A stretch of 64,000 nt of DNA, taken from JAFGVL01 sp963663245 (GTDB taxonomy: Bacteria > Bacteroidota > Bacteroidia > Bacteroidales > Paludibacteraceae). Below, in pieces: positions 45,152 through 54,796 of this stretch (its first letter is position 1; each line of letters opens with the position of its first letter). The stretch spans positions 1,674,001 through 1,738,000 of the forward strand of contig OY760143.1 in the NCBI GenBank assembly GCA_963663245.1, written 5' to 3'. The translations under genes were made by a program, and so were the position numbers. Below the pieces are notes generated by a model. It was given only the letters and a program-made list of their open reading frames with translations. It ran no database searches and was not told where the DNA came from.

Positions 45152-45182
45152 TTTGTGTTTCATGCAAAAAATAATATATTTG
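45152..45182 (+). promoter_or_regulatory. Consensus Bacteroidota promoter TTTG-N19-TATATTTG
   Basis: Perfect -33 (TTTG, 45152-45155) and -7 (TATATTTG, 45175-45182) boxes have ideal 19-base spacing. They lie 56 bases before the lipoprotein gene at 45239. Confidence 0.8.
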
Positions 45183-45238
45183 TGTTTCAAAAAAGACATA
45201 AATTGATCCTATTTTAAAAACTTAAAAACCATTATTTT

Positions 45239-47089
45239 ATGAAAAAGATTTTAGCAATTCTGCTTTCATTATTATTAGTCGGACTTTTTACCATGTGTAA
45301 AGACGACGACAAAACTGAGGACCCAACAGACAATGGTCCTGCAGCTATCGTTGCACCTACCGGAACAGTAGTTCTGTCTGGTGTAGTGTCTGATGCTACA
45401 GGTGCCCCTCTATCTGGAGCAACAGTAACAGCTGGCTCTGAAACTACATCAACTGGATATGACGGAACATTTATTATTAATGCAGCACCTATTGTCTCAA
45501 ATAGAGTAATTGCAAGCGTTTCAAAAGATGGCTATTTCGATGTTGTTAAATCTAAAGCATTCGTAGCTGGATCAAAATACTCAATAATAAATACTGCTCT
45601 TCAAATAAAAGATGGATCAAATGATGCATCAACTACTTTCACCTCTGCTGCTGGTGGTGTTTTAAATATTGGAAGTGCTTCAGTTACGATTCCAGGCTCT
45701 GGACTAAAAGTTGATGCAACAGGAAGTGCATTTACTGGAACAGCAACAATTGAAACATTTTATTTAGCCCCAGACAATGCTAAACTAGCAGAATTAATGC
45801 CTGGTGGTGATTTAGCTGGCGTTAATAGCAGCGATGCTGATGTAGCTTTAATTTCATACGGTATGTTAAATGTGAAATTATCTGATGGCTCTGGAAACAA
45901 ATTACAAATAGCTGATGGAAAAACAGCAACAGTTAAAATCCCTGTTATTGCTTCTATGCAATCTGGAGCACCTGCTACTATGCCTTTATGGACATTTGAT
46001 GTTGCAAAAGGCGTATGGGTTGAAGAAGGTGTTGCTACCTTAGATGCTGGTGGTCAGTTTTATGAAGGTACTGTAAGTCACTTCTCTTGGGTAAATCTTG
46101 ATTATCCAGAATTAAGAGCTACAGTAAAAGGAACAGTAACGGATGCAGCTGGAAAAGCGCTGCAAGGAGTTAAAGTTACTATCGATCAAGTATGTAGACA
46201 TACTGATAAAGATGGAAAATATGAAGCTTTTGTTCCTGCTAACACAGCCTTATCTGTATCTATTAAATCTGACGACTATTTTGGACAAAGCATAGGTAGT
46301 CAAAGCGTTGCAGGAATGTCTGGTGGCGGTGAAACAATAGTTAACTTTAATTTACCTACTATGCCAAAAGTAATTGGTACTGTTTCTTCATGTACCTCAA
46401 CTGATGGAGAGGAAGCTATTATATGTATTAACTATTATGACAGTAAAAATATTACTATTTGTGGTATGACTACAAACGGTAGTTTTGAAATACCAGTATC
46501 AAACAATATTACATCTGTAGATATTACTGCTATTAGATATGGAAACTCTGGTAATACAACTGCAACAACAACAGCAGTCAATACCAATTTTGATGCTGGA
46601 AATATTGAAGTATGTACACCAATAGTAACTGGACCAAATAGTGTACGCCTAAATGGAGTATCTTATACTGATCAAGCATTTAATTTTGATGGTATAAATG
46701 GTGCTAGTTATATGGAAGAAGGAGTTGGTTTTAGCATGTTTAATATTAATCTTGTTTCTGCTGCTACTAAAGCAAATACTTATGGAGGCATTGCAGCAAT
46801 ATATCAAACTAACCTAAACTTATATAATCTTTCAAGCACAGGGACATATACTTATCCTCCTACTGATTACAATGGACCTTATTTTGATTTCAATATAAAT
46901 ATTGATGGAGATTACCTTTATGTAAACACAGGAACACTAACGCTAACAAATATTGGATCTGTTGGTGGTTTAATTGAAGGAACTGTTGAAGGAACTGTTG
47001 GTGATTCAATAGCACCAATTAGTGCAACGATTAATTTCTCTGTACTAAGAAATCCAGATCAAGAAGGATACAACACCATGATGCAATAA
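45239..47089 (+). CDS. Lipoprotein with two carboxypeptidase-regulatory-like domains
   Basis: The 616-residue lipoprotein has a lipobox (LFTMC, Cys20) followed by an acidic DDD linker. One CarboxypepD-reg-like domain is at about 45-105 (LSGVVSDATGAPLSGATVTAG) and a second at about 295-365 (VKGTVTDAAGKALQGVKVTI). A ZU5-like region lies between them, and a beta-rich C-terminal part of unknown type. The function is unknown, probably structural or adhesive at the surface. The strong promoter and terminator suggest high expression. It ends in a 48-base palindromic terminator. Confidence 0.75.
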   Translation: MKKILAILLSLLLVGLFTMCKDDDKTEDPTDNGPAAIVAPTGTVVLSGVVSDATGAPLSGATVTAGSETTSTGYDGTFIINAAPIVSNRVIASVSKDGYFDVVKSKAFVAGSKYSIINTALQIKDGSNDASTTFTSAAGGVLNIGSASVTIPGSGLKVDATGSAFTGTATIETFYLAPDNAKLAELMPGGDLAGVNSSDADVALISYGMLNVKLSDGSGNKLQIADGKTATVKIPVIASMQSGAPATMPLWTFDVAKGVWVEEGVATLDAGGQFYEGTVSHFSWVNLDYPELRATVKGTVTDAAGKALQGVKVTIDQVCRHTDKDGKYEAFVPANTALSVSIKSDDYFGQSIGSQSVAGMSGGGETIVNFNLPTMPKVIGTVSSCTSTDGEEAIICINYYDSKNITICGMTTNGSFEIPVSNNITSVDITAIRYGNSGNTTATTTAVNTNFDAGNIEVCTPIVTGPNSVRLNGVSYTDQAFNFDGINGASYMEEGVGFSMFNINLVSAATKANTYGGIAAIYQTNLNLYNLSSTGTYTYPPTDYNGPYFDFNINIDGDYLYVNTGTLTLTNIGSVGGLIEGTVEGTVGDSIAPISATINFSVLRNPDQEGYNTMMQ

Positions 47090-47100
47090 AGCTTAAGTCG

Positions 47101-47148
47101 ATATAATTAAAAAGAGGTCTGAATATTCAGACCTCTTTTTAATTATAT
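47101..47148. terminator. 48-base perfect palindromic terminator
   Basis: A perfect inverted repeat without mismatch is centred at 47124/47125 (core GAGGTCTGAATATTCAGACC), with A- and T-runs inside the stem. It begins 11 bases after the lipoprotein stop. Confidence 0.88.
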
Positions 47149-47289
47149 ACGAAAAACAACCTTAAACACCTATTAAATAGACCTTTTAAGACTGTTTACT
47201 CTTTTCAGAAAAACTAGCTTCCATCGAAGTTTTTGTGATTTTGATAATAAGTTTTACTATTTGAAAATGATATTATTATTGTTTAGCCA

Positions 47290-47297
47290 TACTTTTG
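47290..47297 (+). promoter_or_regulatory. Orphan -7 element TACTTTTG
   Basis: It matches TAnnTTTG on plus in a region with no plus-strand gene downstream. The nearest TTTG is 26 bases upstream, so the -33 box is poor. Confidence 0.4.
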
Positions 47298-47301
47298 TCA
47301 T

Positions 47302-47385
47302 GCAGTTTAAATATAATTAGTTTTTAATTATATATTTTAGGTTGGTAACCTTTAAAGCCCCGAGATTTATCTTGGGGCTTTATTC
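47302..47385 (+). ncRNA. Candidate small RNA
   Basis: Between an orphan -7 element and an intrinsic terminator lies an unannotated stretch of about 80 bases with no usable ORF (the only ATG gives six codons). It contains a short AGGTT/AACCT hairpin and then the terminator stem. The downstream protein gene is on the opposite strand, so this unit has no protein product. Boundaries are inferred. Confidence 0.4.
47354..47381 (+). terminator. Intrinsic terminator
   Basis: The stem AAAGCCCCGAG / CTTGGGGCTTT (one G-T wobble) with a 6-base loop is followed by a T-rich run. It could also serve the minus-strand gene that ends at 47403. Confidence 0.75.
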
Positions 47386-47402
47386 TTTTATATGCTTATA
47401 TA

Positions 47403-48788
47403 TTACTTCTGCTTTTCCAGCACAAGCACCCAATCGTTACCATCCTTTTCTTCTCCAGGAGGATTAAATGATTTTACTCCTGTCGTTTTACAAGTAGCAA
47501 CAAACTCACTCTTACCATTCCTAGGGTTGAACCAAAAAGCTTTCAGTTCAGTTCCTTTCATCAGCTCCATGTTTACTGAGAACTCTCTACCTGTATATGT
47601 ATATATAAATGCATAACCTTTTCCTTTAGTAGCAACTATATAGGCATACCTCTCTCCTTGTTCTCCTGCTATTAAAGACTGGTCTGGAATTCTATCAAAA
47701 TATGGCTTTGACAGCATCAGCTCTTTTAAATATGTCATTTGACTAGCACCAGTAGCATTTAAAGCTGATATCCATGATTCTTTTGCATCATATGCTGTTA
47801 TAGCATCTCTTTCTCTATGAAACTGCATAATTGAATTGTGACCGTAGGTAAACCCACAGGCTCCTGAAAACACAGACCAATAAGCATATCTTCTTATATC
47901 ATCTGCCGTCCATCTTGGCTGAAGCGTATCATGTAAACCTTGAGGAATATTCTCATAAGAAGGCTCTCCATCAATAGTAGGTTTATAGGGCTTCTTATTA
48001 TAGTCATCAAGCACATATCTCCAATTATCTTCTCCATAACCCAGAGAATCTTGTTTATAGTTCTTATGTCCTGATTGAAACATATTAAAATCTAACCATT
48101 TTTCTTTATGAAACCATGTAGAAGATTGCGTTCTACCTCTTGGATGAAATGTTACCAACTGTTTAGGGTTATGCTCTTTTATAGTCTTCCCCATTTCATT
48201 AAAAACAGCTTGGTACTGATCTCCCTTTATATCTCCACCCGTCAACCACACAATATTTGTCTTATTCTCCAGCTTTCTAAACAAGAGGTTCATATATATG
48301 CGTCCCATTGCAATAGTAAGGTCCGATTTTTTAATTACACTTCCCCAAATTGGAACTAAACCAACATAAATATCTCTTTTAGCAGCCTCATCTACTATCC
48401 ATTCAATATTATCCCAATAATCATATTGTATATGGTCTCCAAAATCATCTCCATTAGTCATGTACGGAGCCACAATATTTCCCTGTACTAAAGCTGAATC
48501 TCCATAAAAATTACAGTCATACAAATCGTGTAGTACCATTATTTGTATTACATTAAACCCTTTATTATGTCTATCATCTAGATACTTAAGAGCATCTTCA
48601 TGATTTAATTTCTGTGCCATTAACCAGCCCGTATCTCCTAACCAGAAAAAAGGATCTCCTTTCTCTGTCATCAAAAAACGACCATTAGAAGACACCTCCA
48701 AATAAGGTAAAGATTTTGTTAGCTGAGCACTTACAAATAAACTCAACAAAGACATTGAAATTAGTAAACTGAGTTGCTTCATTTTCAT
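47403..48788 (-). CDS. Secreted apiosidase-like (DUF4038, GH140-type) glycoside hydrolase
   Basis: The 461-residue protein has a signal peptide (cleaved near VSAQ), a DUF4038 TIM-barrel at about 30-370 (SSNGRFLMTEKGDPFFWLGDTGW, GFNVIQIMVLHD, GEPSYENIP) and a C-terminal collagen-binding-like domain with GYAFIYTYTG. Proteins of this type include GH140 enzymes that release apiose from pectin RG-II; the actual glycan here is not known. No SusC/SusD pair lies next to it. It is 12 bases downstream of fetB but differs in function. Confidence 0.85.
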   Translation of the reverse strand: MKMKQLSLLISMSLLSLFVSAQLTKSLPYLEVSSNGRFLMTEKGDPFFWLGDTGWLMAQKLNHEDALKYLDDRHNKGFNVIQIMVLHDLYDCNFYGDSALVQGNIVAPYMTNGDDFGDHIQYDYWDNIEWIVDEAAKRDIYVGLVPIWGSVIKKSDLTIAMGRIYMNLLFRKLENKTNIVWLTGGDIKGDQYQAVFNEMGKTIKEHNPKQLVTFHPRGRTQSSTWFHKEKWLDFNMFQSGHKNYKQDSLGYGEDNWRYVLDDYNKKPYKPTIDGEPSYENIPQGLHDTLQPRWTADDIRRYAYWSVFSGACGFTYGHNSIMQFHRERDAITAYDAKESWISALNATGASQMTYLKELMLSKPYFDRIPDQSLIAGEQGERYAYIVATKGKGYAFIYTYTGREFSVNMELMKGTELKAFWFNPRNGKSEFVATCKTTGVKSFNPPGEEKDGNDWVLVLEKQK

Positions 48789-48800
48789 AGAATATATTAT

Positions 48801-49589
48801 TTATACTAACACCTTTTCTTTTAACACACCAAATTTAGTAAAGGTCTTGAAAGATGTTATTAATATGCTTAGCGTTATACTTAATACCGTAGATACTAAA
48901 ATAGCTACCATGATGGCTATTTGATACTTAATAGCAATTAAAGGAACTGAACCTCCTAACAACTGCCCTGTCATCATACCAGGCAAAGATACAATACCCA
49001 TAGTAGCCATGGTCGCTACAGTAGGATTCAAGGCTGCGATAAAACTTTTCTTAGCAAAAGGAAGTAATGCTTCTAATTTCGTAGCCCCTAATGATAGATG
49101 ATAATAATATTGGTTTTCATCCTTCTTTAAAGATTGATAAAAATCACCTAATCCTACGACATTTGCTCTCAATGAATTTCCTAATATCATGCCACCAATA
49201 GCTATAAGATACATCGCATCAAATATTGTATCCAGTCTTACTATAAAAAGGTTAAAATATACAACGACAGACAAATTGGCGACTATAAATGAAAGCAACA
49301 TTGGAAATAAGAAATACCTTCTTCTTAACTTAGAGCTATTAATAACTGTCAACACGGCCACTGATATCATCACCAGCAACCATGCAATATTTATCATCCA
49401 GTTATTTAGCTTAAAAAGATACTCTAAGAAAAATCCGATAAGAATTAACTGAATAGCCATTCTTAGGGTTGATACAAGTAATTTTTTTAATAAACCTGTC
49501 TTAAAATACCAAAAGACTATAATTGGCACCAAAAGCAGCAATGCTGTCATCAGCATAGAAGAAAGAGACAAATCTTGAGCTCCGTTCAT
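48801..49589 (-). CDS. fetB: FetB-type ABC exporter permease
   Basis: The 262-residue membrane protein has about seven hydrophobic segments and the UPF0014 signature GMILGNSLRANVVGLGDFY and GATKLEALLPFAKKS. The E. coli FetAB pair exports iron and raises resistance to oxidative stress. It sits 1 base after its ATPase partner. With FeoAB elsewhere in the window, both uptake and release of iron are encoded here; the metal is inferred from homology. Confidence 0.85.
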   Translation of the reverse strand: MNGAQDLSLSSMLMTALLLLVPIIVFWYFKTGLLKKLLVSTLRMAIQLILIGFFLEYLFKLNNWMINIAWLLVMISVAVLTVINSSKLRRRYFLFPMLLSFIVANLSVVVYFNLFIVRLDTIFDAMYLIAIGGMILGNSLRANVVGLGDFYQSLKKDENQYYYHLSLGATKLEALLPFAKKSFIAALNPTVATMATMGIVSLPGMMTGQLLGGSVPLIAIKYQIAIMVAILVSTVLSITLSILITSFKTFTKFGVLKEKVLV

Positions 49590-49590
49590 C

Positions 49591-50214
49591 TTATATAAAT
49601 TTTACGTGCTTAACTTCTACTTCCTCTGGTATATATTTATCATGAGATATATAAAGAACTGTAAACAAAGGATTCTTCAAAAAATAATCCATCACTTTTA
49701 GCCTTAACTTTTTATCTAAAGCTGAACTTATCTCATCCAGCAAAAAAATCTTTCTCTGAAGAAGCAAAGCATTTATTATCGCTATGCGCTGTTTCTCTCC
49801 ACCGGATACATCTTCAATATTTTTCTCCAATATAGTATCTGATAATTCAAACTGATGCAAAAAAGATTGCATGTTTTTATGAAAATAGGCTTTGTGTTTT
49901 TGATTCACTTTCAGAGTAAGCGTGTTAAAAAAAAAGTCTTTCACTTTACCTGTTCCTATATTTAAGTCTTGACTAATATAAGCCACTTCTTGACGAACTT
50001 GCCATACAGTTTTTTCATCAAGCAAGTTTCCCTTAAAATAGATGTCGCCTGAACTTAAAGACTCAAAGCCTAATAAGAGTTTAAAAATAGTAGTTTTACC
50101 AATCCCAGAACGTCCATCAAAACATACTTTTTCGCCTTCTAACACTTCTAAAGAGAACTGATTAACAACGAGTTGATCAGAAAACAGTTTGCTGATTTTA
50201 TCAAATTTTATCAT
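49591..50214 (-). CDS. fetA: FetA-type ABC exporter ATPase
   Basis: The 207-residue ABC ATPase has Walker A GRSGIGKTT, signature VSGGEKQRIAI and Walker B IFLLDEISSALD. It pairs with the permease gene that follows. The start at 50214 (MIKFDKISKLF) is chosen over an upstream in-frame ATG at 50235, which would add an unusual seven-residue leader. Confidence 0.88.
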   Translation of the reverse strand: MIKFDKISKLFSDQLVVNQFSLEVLEGEKVCFDGRSGIGKTTIFKLLLGFESLSSGDIYFKGNLLDEKTVWQVRQEVAYISQDLNIGTGKVKDFFFNTLTLKVNQKHKAYFHKNMQSFLHQFELSDTILEKNIEDVSGGEKQRIAIINALLLQRKIFLLDEISSALDKKLRLKVMDYFLKNPLFTVLYISHDKYIPEEVEVKHVKFI

Positions 50215-50328
50215 ACAGTAATTGTAAAAACACAAATATAGAACAATCCATTTTTTTTACTATCAATATTAGCATTTATTTAGGAGTATGTTATTTATCT
50301 TAAAGTTTTCAACAAATAATCAATTCTC

Positions 50329-50360
50329 TTTGAAATAGAGCGCATTTTTGCGTACTTTTG
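50329..50360 (+). promoter_or_regulatory. Promoter of carAB (TTTG-N20-TACTTTTG)
   Basis: Consensus -33 TTTG (50329-50332) and -7 TACTTTTG (50353-50360) are separated by 20 bases, 45 bases before the carAB start. Confidence 0.78.
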
Positions 50361-50405
50361 CAGTCATAAAAAAGAAAGAATTTATAACCCGATTTTTAAT
50401 AATTA

Positions 50406-53400
50406 ATGAAGGATTTCAAAGCAATTAAGTTGGTTCTAGAGAATGGAACCGTTTTCGAGGGAATGTCGTTTGGGTATGAGAAATCTACCGCTGGTGAAGT
50501 AGTTTTCAATACTGCTATGGTTGGTTACCCTGAAAGTCTTACAGACCCCTCTTACGCTGGTCAATTATTGACAGTTACTTTTCCTCTCGTTGGTAACTAT
50601 GGTGTACCTGAGGATAAACAAGAAAATAATCTATCAACATTTTACGAATCGGAAATAATTCATGCCAAAGGGCTCATTATTTCCGATTATTCGTTTGAGT
50701 ATAGTCATTGGAATGCACAAAAAAGTTTATCTGAATGGCTGATAGAACAAAAAGTTCCTGCTATTTTTGGTGTTGACACTCGTGAACTAACAAAAATTAT
50801 TCGTGAAACTGGAACCATGAAAGCTAAAATCGAATTTCCAGATGATGAAATTGATTTTATTGACACAACTACAACCAACTGGGTAGAAAAAGTTAGTTGC
50901 ACGGAGGTTATTAATTATGGTTCAGGAAAACATAAAATCGTTTTAGTTGATTGTGGAACAAAACACAATATTATCCGTTGCTTGTTAAAACGTGATGTAA
51001 CTGTAATTCGAGTACCATGGAACTACGACTTCAATCAATTAGAGTTTGACGCACTGTTCATTTCTAATGGTCCTGGCGACCCATCACTTTGTGATATTAC
51101 TGTTCAGAACATTCAGAAAACAATGGAAACCAACAAACCGATATTCGGTATATGTATGGGTAACCAATTGCTTTGTCGTGCTGGTGGAGCCTCAACCTAC
51201 AAGCTAAAATACGGACATCGAAGCCATAACCAACCAGTAAAAATGGCGAATACTAATCGCTGTTTCATTACCTCTCAAAACCACAGTTATGCTGTAGATA
51301 ACGATACTCTTGGAAAAGATTGGGAACCTCTATTCATCAACCTAAATGATAATACCAACGAAGGTATTCGACATAAAACAAAACCTTACTTCTCTGCTCA
51401 GTTTCATCCTGAAGCAGCTTCGGGACCAACAGACACGGAATTCTTGTTCGACGATTTCATTAAAGCTATTGAAACAGGAAAATTAGAGCTAGCAACTGGC
51501 AACAAAGAGAAAAAGGAAGAGAAACCTAAAAAAGTATTAGTACTTGGTTCTGGCGCATTAAAAATTGGTGAAGCTGGTGAGTTTGATTATTCTGGCTCTC
51601 AAGCATTAAAAGCATTAAAAGAAGAAGGCGTTGAAACTGTTCTTATCAACCCAAATATTGCTACCGTACAAACATCTGAAGGAATTGCTGATAAAATTTA
51701 CTTCTTACCAGTAACGCCTTACTTTGTTGAAAAGGTAATTAAAAAAGAAAAGCCAGATGGATTATTTTTATCCTTTGGTGGTCAAACTGCACTAAACTGC
51801 GGTGTTGAGCTCTTCAAAAATAAAATTCTCGAAAAGAATAACATCAAAGTATTAGGAACGCCAGTTCAATCTATTATTGACACTGAAGACCGTGACATAT
51901 TTGTTCAGAAACTAGATGAGATTGATGTAAAAACTATCAAGAGTGTTGCCGTAGAGAATATGCAAGATGCACTTGATTCTGCTAACATGTTAGGTTATCC
52001 GATTATCGTAAGAGCTGCTTATGCCTTAGGTGGTTTAGGTAGTGGATTCTGTAATGATGATGATGAATTAATTGCACTAGCAACTAAAGCTTTCAACTAC
52101 TCTCCTCAACTACTTGTAGAAAAATCTTTAAAAGGATGGAAAGAAGTAGAATACGAAGTTGTTAGAGACAAGTATGATAACTGTATTACCGTTTGTAATA
52201 TGGAGAACTTCGACCCACTAGGTATTCATACTGGAGAAAGTATAGTAGTTGCTCCATCACAAACATTAACCAACAACGAATACCACAAGCTAAGAGAATT
52301 AGCTATAAAAATTATTCGTCATATTGGTATTGTTGGTGAGTGTAACGTACAATATGCATTTGATACAGAATCTGAAGATTATAGAGTTATTGAAGTAAAC
52401 GCTCGTTTAAGTCGTTCTTCTGCCCTAGCCTCTAAAGCTACTGGTTATCCATTAGCATTTGTAGCAGCCAAACTTGGTTTAGGTTATGGTTTATACGAAC
52501 TAACAAATTCGGTAACCAGAACTACTTGTGCTTTCTTTGAACCTGCACTAGATTATTGTGTAGTTAAAATACCTAGATGGGATTTAGCTAAGTTCCATGG
52601 CGTAAGTCGTGAAATTGGCTCTTCTATGAAGTCTGTTGGTGAAATTATGTCTATCGGTCGTAATTTCGAAGAAGCCTTCCAAAAAGGTTTACGAATGATT
52701 CAACAAGGCATGCACGGATTTGTAGCCAACAAAGAATTATTTACAGATCAACTAGACAATGACCTTTCTGAACCAACTGACAAACGTGTATTTTATTTAA
52801 CACAGGCTTTTGAACAAGGATATAGCGTTGATAAAATTCATACACTAACAAAAATTGATAAGTGGTTCTTATATAAACTTCAAAATATCATTGAAACGTC
52901 TCACCAATTAGAGAAGTTCAATACCAAAGAAGACTTACCAACTGACTTATTCATCAAATCTAAAAAAATTGGTTTCTCTGATTATCAAATTGGAAAACTT
53001 ATTTATAAAGGAAAAGTCGAAAAAGATACTATTCGTCACGAAAGAATAAAAAGAGGTATACTTCCTGTCGTTAAGCAAATTGATACGTTAGCTGCAGAAT
53101 ATCCTGCACAAACTAATTATCTATACTTAACCTACAATGGTTCTGCAAATGATGTAGCCTACTTAGGAGATAAACGTTCTGTTGTTGTTCTTGGTTCTGG
53201 TGCTTATCGTATTGGTTCGTCAGTTGAGTTTGATTGGTGTTCGGTAAATGCTCTAAATACAATTAGAAAAGAAGGTTATCGTTCAGTAATGATCAACTAT
53301 AACCCAGAAACAGTTTCGACCGATTATGATGTTTGTGACCGCTTATACTTTGATGAATTAAGTTACGAAAGAGTATTAGACATCATCGATATGGAGAACC

Positions 53401-54719
53401 CCAAAGGGGTAATTGTTTCTACTGGTGGGCAAATTCCAAATAACCTAGCCGTTAAACTAGATGATTCTGGCGTACCCATATTGGGAACACAAGCCTCTGA
53501 CATAGACAACGCTGAAGATCGCCATAAATTCTCTTCTATGCTTGATCGTTTAGACATAGACCAACCACGTTGGAAAGAGTTAACAACACTATCAGACATT
53601 AACTCCTTTGTTGATGTAGTTGGATTCCCCGTATTAGTACGTCCATCATATGTGCTTTCTGGAGCGGCAATGAATGTCTGTTCAAACGTGGAAGAGTTAG
53701 AACAATTCTTATCTTTAGCTACAGAAGTATCACAAGAACATCCAGTAGTTGTTTCTGAGTTTATTGAAAATGCAAAAGAGATTGAGCTTGATGCTGTTGC
53801 TAAAGATGGTGAATTAGTTATTTACTGTATTTCTGAACACGTTGAGTTTGCTGGAGTTCACTCAGGAGATGCAACTATACAGTTCCCTCCTCAAAAAATA
53901 TACACACAAACTGTTAGACGAATCAAGCAAATTGCTCGTGAAGTTGCTAAGTCACTGCATATATCAGGACCTTTCAATATGCAATTCCTTGCAAAAGACA
54001 ACGACATAAAAGTAATAGAATGTAACTTACGTGCATCTCGTTCATTCCCATTCGTCTCAAAAGTATTGAAAATCAATATGATTGAAATTGCAACGCAAGT
54101 GATGTTAGGTATAGATGTAAAAAAACCAGAGAAATCTGCTTTTGATTTAGATTATGTTGGAATTAAAGCCTCACAATTCTCGTTCACTCGTTTACAAAAA
54201 GCCGACCCTGTTCTAGGTGTTGATATGGCTTCAACAGGTGAAGTTGGTTGTATAGGAACTCACTTTGATGATGCTCTACTTACTTCAATGCTTTCTGTTG
54301 GTTATAGTGTGCCAGAGAAGAATATTATGGTTTCTTCAGGTGCGGCAAAATCAAAAGTAGAATTATTAGATGCTTGTCAGATACTACTAAAAAATAACTA
54401 CAAACTATTCTCAACTGGTGGAACGCATAAATTTTTAAGTGAAAATAATGTGGAAAGTACTTTAGTCGGATGGCCAGATGAGGAAGCTCCACTAAAAGTG
54501 ATGGATTTGATCGCAGAGAAAAAGTTTGACTTAGTTATTAATATACCTAAAGACTTAACAAAACACGAGCTGAATAATGATTATAAAATTCGCCGTGGAG
54601 CTATTGACTTTAATATACCATTGGTAACCAATGCTCGTTTGGCAAGTGCTTTTATTAAAGCATTCTGCAAAATGAATCAAGACGAGATTGATATTAAACA
54701 TTGGGACGAATACAAGTAA
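50406..54719 (+). CDS. carAB: Single-chain carbamoyl phosphate synthase (CarA-CarB fusion)
   Basis: The 1437-residue protein joins both subunits in one frame. Residues 1-358 are the glutaminase subunit with nucleophile Cys250 (FGICMGNQLL) and His334/Glu336 (FHPEA). A Lys/Glu-rich linker of about 17 residues follows. From about 376 the synthetase begins (LGSGALKIGEAGEFDYSGSQ), and its second ATP-grasp half has GSGAYRIGSSVEFDWCSVN. The C-terminal regulatory domain has FSTGGTHKFL. It makes carbamoyl phosphate from glutamine, bicarbonate and two ATP for pyrimidines and arginine. Most bacteria use separate CarA and CarB; the fused order is that of eukaryotic CPS. It is followed by glmS and purF. 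Confidence 0.96.
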   Translation: MKDFKAIKLVLENGTVFEGMSFGYEKSTAGEVVFNTAMVGYPESLTDPSYAGQLLTVTFPLVGNYGVPEDKQENNLSTFYESEIIHAKGLIISDYSFEYSHWNAQKSLSEWLIEQKVPAIFGVDTRELTKIIRETGTMKAKIEFPDDEIDFIDTTTTNWVEKVSCTEVINYGSGKHKIVLVDCGTKHNIIRCLLKRDVTVIRVPWNYDFNQLEFDALFISNGPGDPSLCDITVQNIQKTMETNKPIFGICMGNQLLCRAGGASTYKLKYGHRSHNQPVKMANTNRCFITSQNHSYAVDNDTLGKDWEPLFINLNDNTNEGIRHKTKPYFSAQFHPEAASGPTDTEFLFDDFIKAIETGKLELATGNKEKKEEKPKKVLVLGSGALKIGEAGEFDYSGSQALKALKEEGVETVLINPNIATVQTSEGIADKIYFLPVTPYFVEKVIKKEKPDGLFLSFGGQTALNCGVELFKNKILEKNNIKVLGTPVQSIIDTEDRDIFVQKLDEIDVKTIKSVAVENMQDALDSANMLGYPIIVRAAYALGGLGSGFCNDDDELIALATKAFNYSPQLLVEKSLKGWKEVEYEVVRDKYDNCITVCNMENFDPLGIHTGESIVVAPSQTLTNNEYHKLRELAIKIIRHIGIVGECNVQYAFDTESEDYRVIEVNARLSRSSALASKATGYPLAFVAAKLGLGYGLYELTNSVTRTTCAFFEPALDYCVVKIPRWDLAKFHGVSREIGSSMKSVGEIMSIGRNFEEAFQKGLRMIQQGMHGFVANKELFTDQLDNDLSEPTDKRVFYLTQAFEQGYSVDKIHTLTKIDKWFLYKLQNIIETSHQLEKFNTKEDLPTDLFIKSKKIGFSDYQIGKLIYKGKVEKDTIRHERIKRGILPVVKQIDTLAAEYPAQTNYLYLTYNGSANDVAYLGDKRSVVVLGSGAYRIGSSVEFDWCSVNALNTIRKEGYRSVMINYNPETVSTDYDVCDRLYFDELSYERVLDIIDMENPKGVIVSTGGQIPNNLAVKLDDSGVPILGTQASDIDNAEDRHKFSSMLDRLDIDQPRWKELTTLSDINSFVDVVGFPVLVRPSYVLSGAAMNVCSNVEELEQFLSLATEVSQEHPVVVSEFIENAKEIELDAVAKDGELVIYCISEHVEFAGVHSGDATIQFPPQKIYTQTVRRIKQIAREVAKSLHISGPFNMQFLAKDNDIKVIECNLRASRSFPFVSKVLKINMIEIATQVMLGIDVKKPEKSAFDLDYVGIKASQFSFTRLQKADPVLGVDMASTGEVGCIGTHFDDALLTSMLSVGYSVPEKNIMVSSGAAKSKVELLDACQILLKNNYKLFSTGGTHKFLSENNVESTLVGWPDEEAPLKVMDLIAEKKFDLVINIPKDLTKHELNNDYKIRRGAIDFNIPLVTNARLASAFIKAFCKMNQDEIDIKHWDEYK

Positions 54720-54734
54720 TACGATATTGATTTG

Positions 54735-54769
54735 TTAATTTGTTGATATTATATCAATCAACAAATTAA
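54735..54769. repeat. Inverted repeat between carAB and glmS
   Basis: A 13-base perfect inverted repeat (TTAATTTGTTGAT / ATCAACAAATTAA) with a 9-base spacer is followed by TCAAATAAACAAATAA. A related sequence recurs between glmS and purF. It has no T-run after it, so it is not an obvious terminator. Confidence 0.7.
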
Positions 54770-54796
54770 TCAAATAAACAAATAAGCAATATAAAT

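Noticed and set aside
50406..54719. The CarA-CarB fusion as an assembly artefact
   Set aside because: The frame is continuous with a plausible charged linker, and both halves are complete with intact active-site motifs, so a real fusion is more likely.
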